Origin: a virus
Reading direction: 5' to 3' (one strand)
Virus record (IMG/VR): IMGVR_UViG_3300009788_000093
Coordinates: 37,280 to 101,279 of that record
Length of the DNA: 64,000 bases
The notes under the pieces were generated by a model, which saw only the letters and a list, made by a program, of their open reading frames with translations, searched no databases and was not told where the DNA came from. Positions within the stretch are counted from its first letter, which is position 1. Each line of letters opens with the position of its first letter. Made by a program: the position numbers and the translations under genes. Shown here piece by piece: positions 8,791 to 17,635 of this stretch.

Positions 8791-8967
8791 GTGCGAATAC
8801 GTGATATTCCTAAAGAATGGTTAGCAACAACAGATGAAGATAGGGCTAAACAATTCTTGCAAGCCAAACAAATTATCAAACGAATTAAAGAAGACGAAGC
8901 GAACAATGTTCCAATACCAGCAATTAAAGGGTTTGAACTAACCTTAATATCGAAGGACTTAATTTAA
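8791..8967 (+). CDS. Small hypothetical protein (58 aa)
   Basis: GTG start preceded by a GGAG ribosome site eight bases upstream. The protein is charged, with a central amphipathic helix (AKQFLQAKQIIKRIKEDE) and a hydrophobic C-terminus. Its stop abuts the GTG start of the prohead protease without a gap, so translation is coupled. No family recognised. Confidence 0.6.
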   Translation: MRIRDIPKEWLATTDEDRAKQFLQAKQIIKRIKEDEANNVPIPAIKGFELTLISKDLI

Positions 8968-9456
8968 GTGTTCAATAAATTGAAAAGCATAGTGAAGACA
9001 ATAAGGAAGCACAAGTCAAATACTAATGAATCGAGGGAAATGGATAAATCAGATACTTGGTCAACACAATTTGATATTGCTAAAACAGATGAAGATAGGC
9101 AATTGGTATTCGGTTGGCTATCGGTAGCGGTTGATAAGGCTGGTGAGGTTATTATCGATAGCCAGGGCGACATTATTGAAGAAGAAGTTTTAGAAAAGGC
9201 AGCATATGACTTTACTCTAGATGCTCGCAGAGCTGGGGCTATGCATAAGCGCATAGATGGGATAGGCCGCTTAGTAGAATCAATGGTTTTTACGGTTGAA
9301 AAACAAGAAGCTCTAGGCATTCCTGAAGGAACCTTGCCAGTTGCGTGGTGGATCGGTTTCAAAATCGATGACTCAGACACCTGGGCTAAAGTGAAAAGTG
9401 GGGAATATTCAGCCTTCAGTATCGGGGGAAAAGCAGTCCGAGAGGAGGTGAGCTAG
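8968..9456 (+). CDS. XkdF-like prohead serine protease
   Basis: The 162-residue protein matches the phage XkdF/S78-2 protease pattern: VFGWLSVAVDKAGEVIIDSQGD, then AGAMHKRIDGIGRL (candidate catalytic His) and SGEYSAFSIGG (candidate catalytic Ser). Such enzymes cleave scaffold and capsid proteins during prohead maturation. GTG start; an internal ATG at 9040 would drop only a basic leader. The next gene begins with sequence that is often the protease C-terminus in relatives. Confidence 0.82.
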   Translation: MFNKLKSIVKTIRKHKSNTNESREMDKSDTWSTQFDIAKTDEDRQLVFGWLSVAVDKAGEVIIDSQGDIIEEEVLEKAAYDFTLDARRAGAMHKRIDGIGRLVESMVFTVEKQEALGIPEGTLPVAWWIGFKIDDSDTWAKVKSGEYSAFSIGGKAVREEVS

Positions 9457-9457
9457 G

Positions 9458-10498
<1,041 letters not shown>

Positions 10499-10897
10499 AT
10501 GTCTTACGAAATTAAAGGATTTACTCTTGGAACGTTGCGTGCGCCGACTACTGCTTTTGGCAATCGGCAATATTACGGAGTGAATGCTTCTAGTTCGGAA
10601 GGTTTTATTAAGGTTGCTGTAGGTAACGCTTCTTCAAGTGGTTCACCTATTGGTATTCTGCAAAATGCTCCTCAAGTTGCTAATGAGGCTGCTGAAATTA
10701 TGGTGATGGGTGTTAGTAAGGCGTTTGCTCTTACGGCAGTTAGTGCCGGGGCAAACTTCATCTTTAGCACTAGCGGGGCAATTGCCTCTAGTACCGCAGC
10801 TGGAGCCTTGACAACAAGTTGGGGGCCAGTGCTTGAAAGCGCTTCATCAGGTGAATATGCAACAGTGTTGCTACGACCTGTTGATCGGAGCACGTAA
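10499..10897 (+). CDS. DUF2190-like head decoration protein
   Basis: The 132-residue protein has the pattern of DUF2190/decoration proteins upstream of capsid genes: a beta-rich core with SPIGILQNAPQVANEAAEIM and a Gly/Ser/Ala-rich second half. These proteins cement the capsid surface. A strong GAGGAG site precedes the ATG. Position between scaffold and major capsid genes supports the call. Confidence 0.78.
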   Translation: MSYEIKGFTLGTLRAPTTAFGNRQYYGVNASSSEGFIKVAVGNASSSGSPIGILQNAPQVANEAAEIMVMGVSKAFALTAVSAGANFIFSTSGAIASSTAAGALTTSWGPVLESASSGEYATVLLRPVDRST

Positions 10898-10899
10898 GA

Positions 10900-11052
10900 A
10901 TGACTAATTTTGTTCCACCTAAAGGCGACCTCCTAGGAGTAGCTTTGAACGGTATCCCCCATGCCGGGGTGGAACGATTAATTTTTTCGAACAGTAATGG
11001 GTTCCGCTTCGGGGGAAGAAGTGGATTGAAAATTAACAAAGGAGTGAATTAA
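10900..11052 (+). CDS. Possible small protein before the capsid gene (50 aa)
   Basis: An uninterrupted 50-codon frame fills the gap exactly between the decoration and capsid genes and ends at the base before the capsid ATG. The capsid ribosome site AAAGGAGTGAAT lies inside its last codons. The Gly/Asn-rich protein has no recognised family, and the start lacks a clear ribosome site, so it may be only a leader that couples capsid translation. Confidence 0.45.
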   Translation: MTNFVPPKGDLLGVALNGIPHAGVERLIFSNSNGFRFGGRSGLKINKGVN

Positions 11053-12012
11053 ATGCCACAACCGCATCGCGGGCAAGTGCATGTCGATAGGCCGCTGACG
11101 AATATCAGCATTGCTTATCGGCAAGACGCTTCACAGTTCATCGCGGAAAAAGTTTTTCCACGTGTTTCTGTAAGCAAGCAGAGCGATCAATACTTTGTCT
11201 ATGACATTGGTGATTGGTATCGTTCTGATACCCAACGCCGAGCACCAGGCTCGGAATCCGCTGGGTCGGGATGGGCAATCACAACAGATAGCTATTTCTG
11301 TGACGTGTTTGCTATCCACAAAGATGTAGATGACCAAACTCGTGCGAATGCAGATTCGCCGATTGAACTAGATAGGGATTCTACTGAGTTCATCACTCAA
11401 GATATGATGATTAAAAAAGAAACAGAGTGGACAACTGCTTTCTTCACAACAAGTTTGTGGACAGGAAGTACAACCGGCACGGACATTACGCCGGGTGATC
11501 TCTGGGATACCGTTGCTAGCACGCCTATCGACGATATTCAAGAACAACGGCAATCAATCGCCGAGAAGACAGGCTTTATGCCTAACACGTTAGTGTTGGG
11601 GCCAGAAGTCTACAAGGAACTTCGGGAACATGCCGATATCCTTGATCGGATTAAGTACACACAAAGAGGAATTGTTACCGAGGATATTTTGGCGGCATTG
11701 TTTGATGTTAGCCGGGTTTTCGTTCCTCTGGCAACGCGGAACACTGCAAATGAGAATGCTACCGATGTCATGGACTTCATCTATGGCAAGAGTGCGTTCC
11801 TTTGCTATAGTGCACCGTCACCGGGTGTCATGCGTCCGAGTGCAGGCTACACATTTACTTGGAGTGGTTTAGGCGCAAATGCTACTGGTCAAGCTGTTAC
11901 TCGGTTCCGCCAGGAACACCTTAAGAGTGACCGCATCGAGCTTGAAGCTGCATTTGACCAAAAGCTAGTGGCCGCTGACCTGGGTGTATTCTTCTCAGCT
12001 GTAGTTAGTTAA
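11053..12012 (+). CDS. Major capsid protein (HK97 fold)
   Basis: The 319-residue protein has the order seen in this HK97-fold class: N-terminal DRPLTNISIAYRQDASQFIAEKVFP, a spine-helix region, KTGFMPNTLVLGPEVYKELR, the middle SGKSAFLCY-like beta strand and the C-terminal RFRQEHLKSDRIE. It forms the icosahedral shell. It is placed downstream of protease, scaffold and decoration genes and has a strong ribosome site, as expected for the most abundant virion protein. Confidence 0.9.
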   Translation: MPQPHRGQVHVDRPLTNISIAYRQDASQFIAEKVFPRVSVSKQSDQYFVYDIGDWYRSDTQRRAPGSESAGSGWAITTDSYFCDVFAIHKDVDDQTRANADSPIELDRDSTEFITQDMMIKKETEWTTAFFTTSLWTGSTTGTDITPGDLWDTVASTPIDDIQEQRQSIAEKTGFMPNTLVLGPEVYKELREHADILDRIKYTQRGIVTEDILAALFDVSRVFVPLATRNTANENATDVMDFIYGKSAFLCYSAPSPGVMRPSAGYTFTWSGLGANATGQAVTRFRQEHLKSDRIELEAAFDQKLVAADLGVFFSAVVS

Positions 12013-12025
12013 GGGGGGTTGTAAC

Positions 12026-12547
12026 ATGGGAACACAAAAATTCTTCAGGGACAGTTACTTTACTGGGAATTCTAGTTTTGCTGGTAATGTTACGGTTGAC
12101 GGGACACTGACGGCGACTAGCGGTTTTACAGCGTCGGATGTGGTGACCCTTACAACGGGGTTAGTCGTTCCGGTGGTAACCGCTGGCTCTAGCGAGAGTA
12201 TTCCGCAGACCGGGTTAGTTAATTTTAACTCGACAGGTAAAGGGACAAATCTTCACCTGTTTACAGGTGCTCCAGTAGCAGGACAGACAGTGACTCTTTT
12301 CAATCAGTTGATGTCAGGGTCATCGTCAATCAACAAGTGCATTACGTCTACTGAGTTTGGCGCAGTCACTATCGTTTCAACCGGAATTATTAACGGTCGA
12401 AGCGTCACGATTGGGACACCAGGCACAGCAGCAAACGGCAACGGAGCGTATGCAGTTCTGATTGGTCTTTCGACAAGCCAATTTGGATTGATTGGCGGCG
12501 AGCCAAGTTCAGGCGTATTTGTAACAACTTCAACATCAACAGGGTAA
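12026..12547 (+). CDS. Hypothetical virion protein, Gly/Ser/Thr-rich
   Basis: The 173-residue protein is beta-rich and nearly free of charge. Its opening (FTGNSSFAGNVTVDGTLTATSG) looks like the repeat-type start of phage fibre or capsid-fibre proteins. It has a strong AGGGGGG ribosome site and directly follows the capsid gene, so a head fibre or second decoration protein is possible. No family recognised. Confidence 0.7.
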   Translation: MGTQKFFRDSYFTGNSSFAGNVTVDGTLTATSGFTASDVVTLTTGLVVPVVTAGSSESIPQTGLVNFNSTGKGTNLHLFTGAPVAGQTVTLFNQLMSGSSSINKCITSTEFGAVTIVSTGIINGRSVTIGTPGTAANGNGAYAVLIGLSTSQFGLIGGEPSSGVFVTTSTSTG

Positions 12548-12560
12548 ATTCGATTCCTAA

Positions 12561-12591
12561 AGGGGGAAAGGCTTGCGGGGGCAAGCCGATG
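12561..12591 (+). promoter_or_regulatory. Ribosome site separated from ATG by a perfect hairpin
   Basis: The purine-rich site AGGGGG at 12561-12566 is about 22 bases from the ATG at 12589, too far for normal use. Between them GGCTTGC (12570-12576), GGGG and GCAAGCC (12581-12587) form a perfect 7-bp hairpin. Folding would bring site and start to about four bases apart, as in T4 genes where a hairpin shortens the spacing. Confidence 0.55.
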
Positions 12592-13599
12592 ATTATGGAA
12601 AATGTAGTGACAAAAGAAAGATTAGTACAAACACAACCCGAGGGGGCTACTTCTACCCCAGTAGAAGAGCCTCCTTCGGGCGCTGTGGTTGCTCTACCGA
12701 TTAACGAGACTCAATCAATTGTTATTAAACAACGGAAAAAGGTTATTATCTTAGGCTTTGCACCAGATACTAGAAATATGGCACCAGTTGATGACCCAAC
12801 TTTTGATGTATGGCCATTGAATGAGCTTTACCTGGAAATGCCAATATTGCGGGAATATGCTACTGGCTGGTTTCAACTTCACGGTTCAGAGCCGTCTACA
12901 ATTCGAGATCCGCAACAGAAATTAAGTTTATCGAAATTAAAGTGCCCAATTTGGATGTGGAACGTACACCCTGAGATTCCTAATTCGGTTAAGTATCCCA
13001 GGGAACAAATTATGAAGCACTTTGATACTTACGGTGAAGGCATGAATCCATTGATTTTACACGAACGTGATCGGGTTTACTTCACAAACACTATTAGCTG
13101 GATGATAGTTCTAGCTATTTATTTGCAATATGAGGAAATTCATATTTACGGTGTCAATATGGCTCAAGACCAAGAATATCAACACCAACGACCAAGTTGC
13201 GAAATGTATATCGGCTGGGCCAGGGGTAGGGGAATTAAGGTTCATTTGCCACATGAATCTGATCTTTGTCGATCATGGATGCTTTACGGGTACGACGATG
13301 ATTCAGCTTACATGAAGAAGATGTATGCTCGAGAGGGCGAGTTGCAACAACGCATAAATGCAGGGCAACAACAAATAGCCCAATTCCAGCAACAAATAGC
13401 TAATCTATCAGCTCAACAAAATCAACTTATGGGCGCTAAGGAAAATGTTAAATATTGTATTGGCTTAGGTGCACCGGGAGGAACTAGCGACTTATTTAGA
13501 GAAGAAGTCAAACAAGAAGTAAAAGATAAGATTGAAGCGGAAGCTCTAAGGGAGAAGCAAGAAGCGGCTAGAAAAGCAGAAATTGAGGGGAAAGAATAA
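12589..13599 (+). CDS. Rossmann-like protein with C-terminal coiled coil, function unknown
   Basis: Residues about 40-230 form an alpha/beta domain beginning KVIILGFAPDTRNMAP and containing EEIHIYGVNMAQDQEYQHQ and RGIKVHLPHESDL, a pattern I associate with uncharacterised proteins of phage head regions that resemble nucleotide-sugar or DUF115-type folds. Residues 240-336 are Gln-rich coiled coil and a Glu/Lys tail. Its place between capsid and connector genes suggests a virion or glycosylation role, not shown by sequence. A second ATG two codons in is also usable. Confidence 0.75.
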   Translation: MIMENVVTKERLVQTQPEGATSTPVEEPPSGAVVALPINETQSIVIKQRKKVIILGFAPDTRNMAPVDDPTFDVWPLNELYLEMPILREYATGWFQLHGSEPSTIRDPQQKLSLSKLKCPIWMWNVHPEIPNSVKYPREQIMKHFDTYGEGMNPLILHERDRVYFTNTISWMIVLAIYLQYEEIHIYGVNMAQDQEYQHQRPSCEMYIGWARGRGIKVHLPHESDLCRSWMLYGYDDDSAYMKKMYAREGELQQRINAGQQQIAQFQQQIANLSAQQNQLMGAKENVKYCIGLGAPGGTSDLFREEVKQEVKDKIEAEALREKQEAARKAEIEGKE

Positions 13600-13988
13600 T
13601 GTATAGAGTTAAGCGTAAGCGCATTAAAACTAAAGATAGAACTATGCATGCTGGGGATACGTTTGAGGTCGCAGAGTTGGGGCTTAAGCCGGGGCCGAAG
13701 CTAGACCGTCTCCTAGATAGATTAACAAGGTTGGATATGGTGATTGAAGTTGAGGGCAACAAGAAAGCTCCCGCATCGGTTGTTAATGTTGGAACGGTTG
13801 TTGTTGATTCGGGGCCTGAGCCAACGCCGGAAAACTTGCCTGAAGAGTTTCAACCGCAACAAAAGGCGGGGCTAACTTTAGGGGATTTAGAACATAAAGG
13901 TCCATGGTATTATCTGCCAAATGGGGAAAAGGTTAAAGGCAAGAAAGCAGCGCTTGAAGCTTTGGTATCCTTGAATGGAGGTAATTGA
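13599..13988 (+). CDS. Hypothetical head-region protein
   Basis: The 129-residue protein has a basic N-terminus (MYRVKRKRIKTKDRT), a central Pro/Glu-rich linker and a C-terminal part with KGPWYYLPNGEKVKGKKAALEAL, which looks like a small strand-helix domain. The start overlaps the preceding stop. No family recognised. Confidence 0.65.
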   Translation: MYRVKRKRIKTKDRTMHAGDTFEVAELGLKPGPKLDRLLDRLTRLDMVIEVEGNKKAPASVVNVGTVVVDSGPEPTPENLPEEFQPQQKAGLTLGDLEHKGPWYYLPNGEKVKGKKAALEALVSLNGGN

Positions 13989-13990
13989 GT

Positions 13991-14254
13991 ATGTATATAG
14001 TGCAAAGAATGGCGGTTGATGTTGCCCCTAATATTGTTAGAAATGTTGGTGATGAGCTAACTAAAGATGATGTGAAGAAGGTCGGCAAAAAGCGCATGAA
14101 GTCTATGCTGGCCACTCGCAGGCTTATTGAGATTGAGGTCTTAGCTTCTGAGCCAGAAGTGAGTGTCATTTCCGAAATTAAGCTTGAACCTAGAGCTCAA
14201 ACTGGGGCTGAAATTAAAGTTGCCTACAAGAAGAGTAAGGCTAAGGAAAGCTAA
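13991..14254 (+). CDS. Small basic hypothetical protein
   Basis: About 87 residues, highly charged. An ATG at 13991 is eleven bases from the GGAGG site; a TTG at 13985 is closer and overlaps the previous stop, so the start is uncertain by two codons. No domain recognised. It is coupled to the adaptor gene by an ATGA overlap. Confidence 0.6.
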   Translation: MYIVQRMAVDVAPNIVRNVGDELTKDDVKKVGKKRMKSMLATRRLIEIEVLASEPEVSVISEIKLEPRAQTGAEIKVAYKKSKAKES

Positions 14255-14682
14255 TGACCTTCTCATATAATGATGCTGATCTTTCCACTGACCTGAATAA
14301 GGTTAGGCGGTTAATCAATGATGTGAATTCTAGCTCACCCTTCTTCACTGACGAAGAAGTTGGCTTCTTTATTGATCAGGATTCTAATATTTTTGGTGCA
14401 GCTTCAATTGCTTGTAGGGCTTTAGCTACGAGGTTCGCTAGCGGTGTAAGTAAATCTGTGGGCAAACTCAGCATTAGCTTAGAACAAAAGTTTGATCATT
14501 ATGATGCGCTATCGACTCAATATGCTTCGCTGGCAACATCTAAGGGCGCTCCGCAAGTATTTGCCGGGGCTTTGACTAAGACCCAAAAGAATACTTTGGA
14601 ATCTAATACCGATAGAGTCGAGCCAGCTTTCTATCGTGATATGTTTGACTTTGTTGGAAGGGTTTCGTCCTCACAGGATTAG
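14254..14682 (+). CDS. Head-tail connector (adaptor)
   Basis: The 142-residue protein has the adaptor pattern: LNKVRRLINDVNSSSPFFTDEEV then an alanine-rich helix and VSKSVGKLSISLEQK. These rings extend the portal (gp6/gp15-like). Position between capsid and tail-completion genes agrees. Confidence 0.75.
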   Translation: MTFSYNDADLSTDLNKVRRLINDVNSSSPFFTDEEVGFFIDQDSNIFGAASIACRALATRFASGVSKSVGKLSISLEQKFDHYDALSTQYASLATSKGAPQVFAGALTKTQKNTLESNTDRVEPAFYRDMFDFVGRVSSSQD

Positions 14683-14695
14683 GTGATTGACTTAA

Positions 14696-15022
14696 ATGAC
14701 TTTTGAAAGCGAATACCTCGACTGCATGCCGCATTCAATTGTGGTTAATGCATTTAGTTCAATAGATGCTTACGGTAAGACGGCGCACTCAACAGCAGGT
14801 ACAACTTATTCGGGGTTGTTTCAACAAGATCAAAAACTGGTTAGGGCGTTAGATGGTGAAGAGAAGGTTTCTCATGCTAGCGCAATAATCAGCAGTAGCG
14901 GGGCGACCATAAACCCTGATGATAAGATTACCCTTCCAGATGGGACTGTTCGGAAGATCATAGCAATTGCTACCCTTTATGACGAAGAAGGTCAGCATCA
15001 TACAGAAATAATGTTTGGGTGA
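14696..15022 (+). CDS. Head closure (stopper) protein
   Basis: The 108-residue beta-rich protein contains DDKITLPDGTVRKIIAIATLYDEEG, matching the core of small stopper proteins that follow the adaptor gene. Assignment relies mainly on gene order (adaptor, stopper, gp10-like, terminator). Confidence 0.65.
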   Translation: MTFESEYLDCMPHSIVVNAFSSIDAYGKTAHSTAGTTYSGLFQQDQKLVRALDGEEKVSHASAIISSSGATINPDDKITLPDGTVRKIIAIATLYDEEGQHHTEIMFG

Positions 15023-15025
15023 ATT

Positions 15026-15487
15026 ATGGCTAGAAATGTTTTAGGGAAAATGTTAACAATTACCGGGGATGACGAACTTATTCGGAAACTAAAGGATATT
15101 GATAGGCGGCACCCTAAGGTTACGGAGGCATCTTTACTTAAGGTTGCTCAAGACATAATGAATGACTCAAAAGAAAACTTTGTCCCTAGGCGTGAAGGGA
15201 TCCTGGAGGCTTCAGGGCACGTTGACCCACCTGAAAGAACAAGTGGAAGGGTTACGATTAAGATAGGTTACGGTGGGTCGGCAGCTCCTTACGCTTTGGC
15301 GATTCATGAAAACCCGAGGGCCGGTAAGACTCGCGGAGAAAGTCCGTCAGGTAAGAAATATAAAACTTGGGCGAAAGTTGGGGAGTGGAAGTACCTAGAA
15401 ACTCCGGTGATGGAAGCCACTCTTGATTATCGGCAAAACATGGTTAAGACGGTAAACGAATTTCTACGCAGGCAGGCCATACAATGA
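15026..15487 (+). CDS. HK97 gp10-like tail-completion protein
   Basis: The 153-residue protein has the gp10 family layout: an N-terminal helix GDDELIRKLKDIDRR, then DSKENFVPRREG, a beta core ending YALAIHENP, and a C-terminal helix after WKYLETPVMEA. It helps join head and tail. The stop overlaps the next start. Confidence 0.8.
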   Translation: MARNVLGKMLTITGDDELIRKLKDIDRRHPKVTEASLLKVAQDIMNDSKENFVPRREGILEASGHVDPPERTSGRVTIKIGYGGSAAPYALAIHENPRAGKTRGESPSGKKYKTWAKVGEWKYLETPVMEATLDYRQNMVKTVNEFLRRQAIQ

Positions 15488-15900
15488 TATTGGATGAGAT
15501 TGCGAAATTGATAGTAGATAGTACAACAATGGCTCTTGGCACAAACATATTTAAGGGTTTTGAAAATAACAGGGCGCAGGATACTGCTACCTTTGTTCAT
15601 GAAACTCAAGGTGCTGCGCCTACAAGAATATTCGCTTCATCAACCCCGGCTTGGGAGAATCCTAGGATTCAAATTGTAGACCGTTCAAGCGATTATCAAA
15701 CGGGCAGGGATGCGTCAGAACTGAATTATAAAATATTGCAAGGACAAGTAAATGTTACATTAAAGCCATCGTCAAGTGCATCAGGGACAACATACTTAAC
15801 GATTGACCCAGTTCAGTCCCCATTTTATTTAGGCTTAGATGACAGCGACAGGCACACATTTGCTTGTAATTATCAAATATTTAAAAGCTTATCAACATAG
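15484..15900 (+). CDS. Tail terminator / minor capsid protein
   Basis: The 138-residue protein has a hydrophobic N-terminal helix, then PTRIFASSTPAWENPRIQIVDRSSDY and a strand-rich C-terminus with SPFYLGLDDSDRHTFACNYQIFK, the pattern of tail-terminator proteins (gpU/DUF3168-like) that cap the tail tube. Gene order places it directly before the tube genes. Confidence 0.68.
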   Translation: MILDEIAKLIVDSTTMALGTNIFKGFENNRAQDTATFVHETQGAAPTRIFASSTPAWENPRIQIVDRSSDYQTGRDASELNYKILQGQVNVTLKPSSSASGTTYLTIDPVQSPFYLGLDDSDRHTFACNYQIFKSLST

Positions 15901-15910
15901 GAGGTGTTAA

Positions 15911-16639
15911 ATGGCTTTTGTACATGGTAAAAATACGATTGTGTTGATGCAAGGCTTCAATATGTCCAACTATCTCAACTCTGTTGAAACGGATTTAACG
16001 GCAGATGTTAGCGAAATCACTGTTTTCAATAGCTCTACCGTAAAGAGTTATATTGGTGGCAACAAGGATGCTACCTTGAGTGCTGAAGGATTATTTGAAG
16101 GCAGTACGGCTGCCCCAAATGTAGATGCATTCATAAGCATAGTTCCCAGTTCTTCAGACGTTCTTTGGTCAATTTACCCAAATGGGACAACGCTCGGATC
16201 TTTCGGTAATGGAATAGCAACTGTTCATACTGAATATTCGGTTACAGCTCCTGTAGATGATGTGGTTTCTATGACTGTAAGCGGGCAATCAGTTTCCGGT
16301 AGAGAGCGAATTGCCTCACTCAAATCTATTGCGTCAGAAACAGCTAATACTGGTGTTGGGACTGGGTTTGATGCTGGGGTCGGGAGCAGTTCTGACGCTA
16401 GCGGCGGGGTTGGATATTTGCAAAAATTAGAAAACCTGAGGAGCTTAACCTCTGCTACGATTCAACATTCTAACAACAACTCATCTTGGGATGCCTTAAT
16501 CAGCTTTACGGCTACAACGGCGGTAACAGCAGAGCGGATTGCGGTTACTGGTGCAGTTAAAAGGTATACAAGAGCAATTTTTCAACAAGCAGCAAGCACA
16601 TTGAACGGCTCATTCAATATGGGCTTCAACAGAAAGTAG
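15911..16639 (+). CDS. Tail tube protein, longer paralogue
   Basis: The 242-residue protein begins MAFVHGKNTIVLMQGFNMSN and contains NSVETDLTADVSEITVFNSS and YIGGNKDATLSAEGLF, the tube-protein core shared with the next gene. It has an extra Gly/Ser-rich C-terminal half. Perfect AGGAGGTG ribosome site. The two neighbours are clearly homologous in their first 90 residues, so a duplication has occurred; which one builds the main tube is not decided. Confidence 0.75.
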   Translation: MAFVHGKNTIVLMQGFNMSNYLNSVETDLTADVSEITVFNSSTVKSYIGGNKDATLSAEGLFEGSTAAPNVDAFISIVPSSSDVLWSIYPNGTTLGSFGNGIATVHTEYSVTAPVDDVVSMTVSGQSVSGRERIASLKSIASETANTGVGTGFDAGVGSSSDASGGVGYLQKLENLRSLTSATIQHSNNNSSWDALISFTATTAVTAERIAVTGAVKRYTRAIFQQAASTLNGSFNMGFNRK

Positions 16640-16649
16640 GAGGTAAGAA

Positions 16650-17078
16650 ATGGCTTTTCAACATGGTAAGAAAACGGGATTTCATGTTACTGATTCCTCA
16701 ACAACTTTGAGGAACATTACTCAGTTTTTAAACTCGGTAGAAATCTCAAAAACTGGTGATACTGCGGAGGTCACAACTTTCAATACGACTAATGCGACTA
16801 AGGCGTATTTAGGCGGACTAAAGGATGCGACCCTTTCTCTTGAGGGAAAATGGGACGCAACAGTTGATGGCTACTTGGATGGGATCGTAGGTCTAGCGAA
16901 GACTTACTACCTCCAAGTCCCATCTACAGATGCTTCAGCAGCAGATTTCGTTCAATACACGGGCACTTGCATTATGACGGCTTACAGTGGCCCGGCAGCT
17001 AGCGTTGATGACGCAGTTACATTTACTGCAGACTTTCAACTTAGCGGATCGCAAGTAAGAACAGCAGGCTCAACGTAA
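16650..17078 (+). CDS. Tail tube protein, shorter paralogue
   Basis: The 142-residue protein is homologous to the preceding gene (MAFQHGKKTGF, FLNSVEISKTGDTAEVTTF, YLGGLKDATLSLEGKW) and has the length normal for siphovirus tube subunits, making it the likelier main tube protein. Very strong AGGAGG site. Confidence 0.78.
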   Translation: MAFQHGKKTGFHVTDSSTTLRNITQFLNSVEISKTGDTAEVTTFNTTNATKAYLGGLKDATLSLEGKWDATVDGYLDGIVGLAKTYYLQVPSTDASAADFVQYTGTCIMTAYSGPAASVDDAVTFTADFQLSGSQVRTAGST

Positions 17079-17108
17079 ACTAGATTACCTTAGGAGGGTA
17101 AAAGTAAA

Positions 17109-17465
17109 ATGGGGAAAAAAGATATGCTCACGGTGGACCAGATCCTTGATTCTGTTGATTTCAAAGAAGAAGTAATTGAGATCAAGGAATGGGGGGGCAG
17201 CGTGAAAATTCGTTCGTTAAATATCGAACAGATGCAACGCATTAGAAAGAATGCTTCTTTAGTGGAAGATGGAGAAATTGACGAAGAAAGGTTTGGCATG
17301 CTCCTATTTATTGAAGGAGTTTCTGAGCCTAAGTTTGATGAGTCTCATATCGAAAAACTTAAGACTAAAAACTTGATGGCTTATGGGCGAGTAATTACTA
17401 GGTTGCAAGAACTTTGTGGCCTTGGCGGGGACGAAGTAAAGGAAGCTAAAAAGCTTTTTACCTAA
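17109..17465 (+). CDS. Tail assembly chaperone, G-type product
   Basis: The 118-residue protein begins with a basic leader then VDFKEEVIEIKEWGGSVKIRSL and a helical second half, the usual chaperone pattern before a tape measure gene. It coats the tape measure protein during tail assembly. Its stop overlaps a -1 frame that is open from 17450 and carries a T-like extension. Confidence 0.8.
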   Translation: MGKKDMLTVDQILDSVDFKEEVIEIKEWGGSVKIRSLNIEQMQRIRKNASLVEDGEIDEERFGMLLFIEGVSEPKFDESHIEKLKTKNLMAYGRVITRLQELCGLGGDEVKEAKKLFT

Positions 17466-17632
17466 ACCCTGAGCTAATGTATGTTTTTGGTCTAGCTGAG
17501 CGCTTAGGGGGGACTGTATCTCAGCTGAAGGAAGGTATGAGTCAAATGGAATATCAATTGTGGATAATTTATGATGAAGTTAGGGCGAAGAAAGAAGAAG
17601 AAGCTATGAAGAAAGCTAGAAAGAAAAGTTAA
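17459..17632 (+). CDS. T-like extension of the tail chaperone (predicted -1 frameshift product)
   Basis: In the -1 frame the sequence reads on from the end of the G-type gene through NPELMYVFGLAERLGGTVS and a Lys/Glu-rich tail to the stop at 17632, ending three bases before the tape measure start. The -1 frame is blocked by a stop at 17447-17449, so slippage must occur in the short stretch AAAAGCTTTTTACC. That stretch is not a classical X-XXY-YYZ heptamer; slippage on the T-run is the likeliest. Independent initiation at the ATG at 17477 would give 51 residues instead. Confidence 0.6.
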   Translation, partial: YLNPELMYVFGLAERLGGTVSQLKEGMSQMEYQLWIIYDEVRAKKEEEAMKKARKKS

Positions 17633-17635
17633 CCA

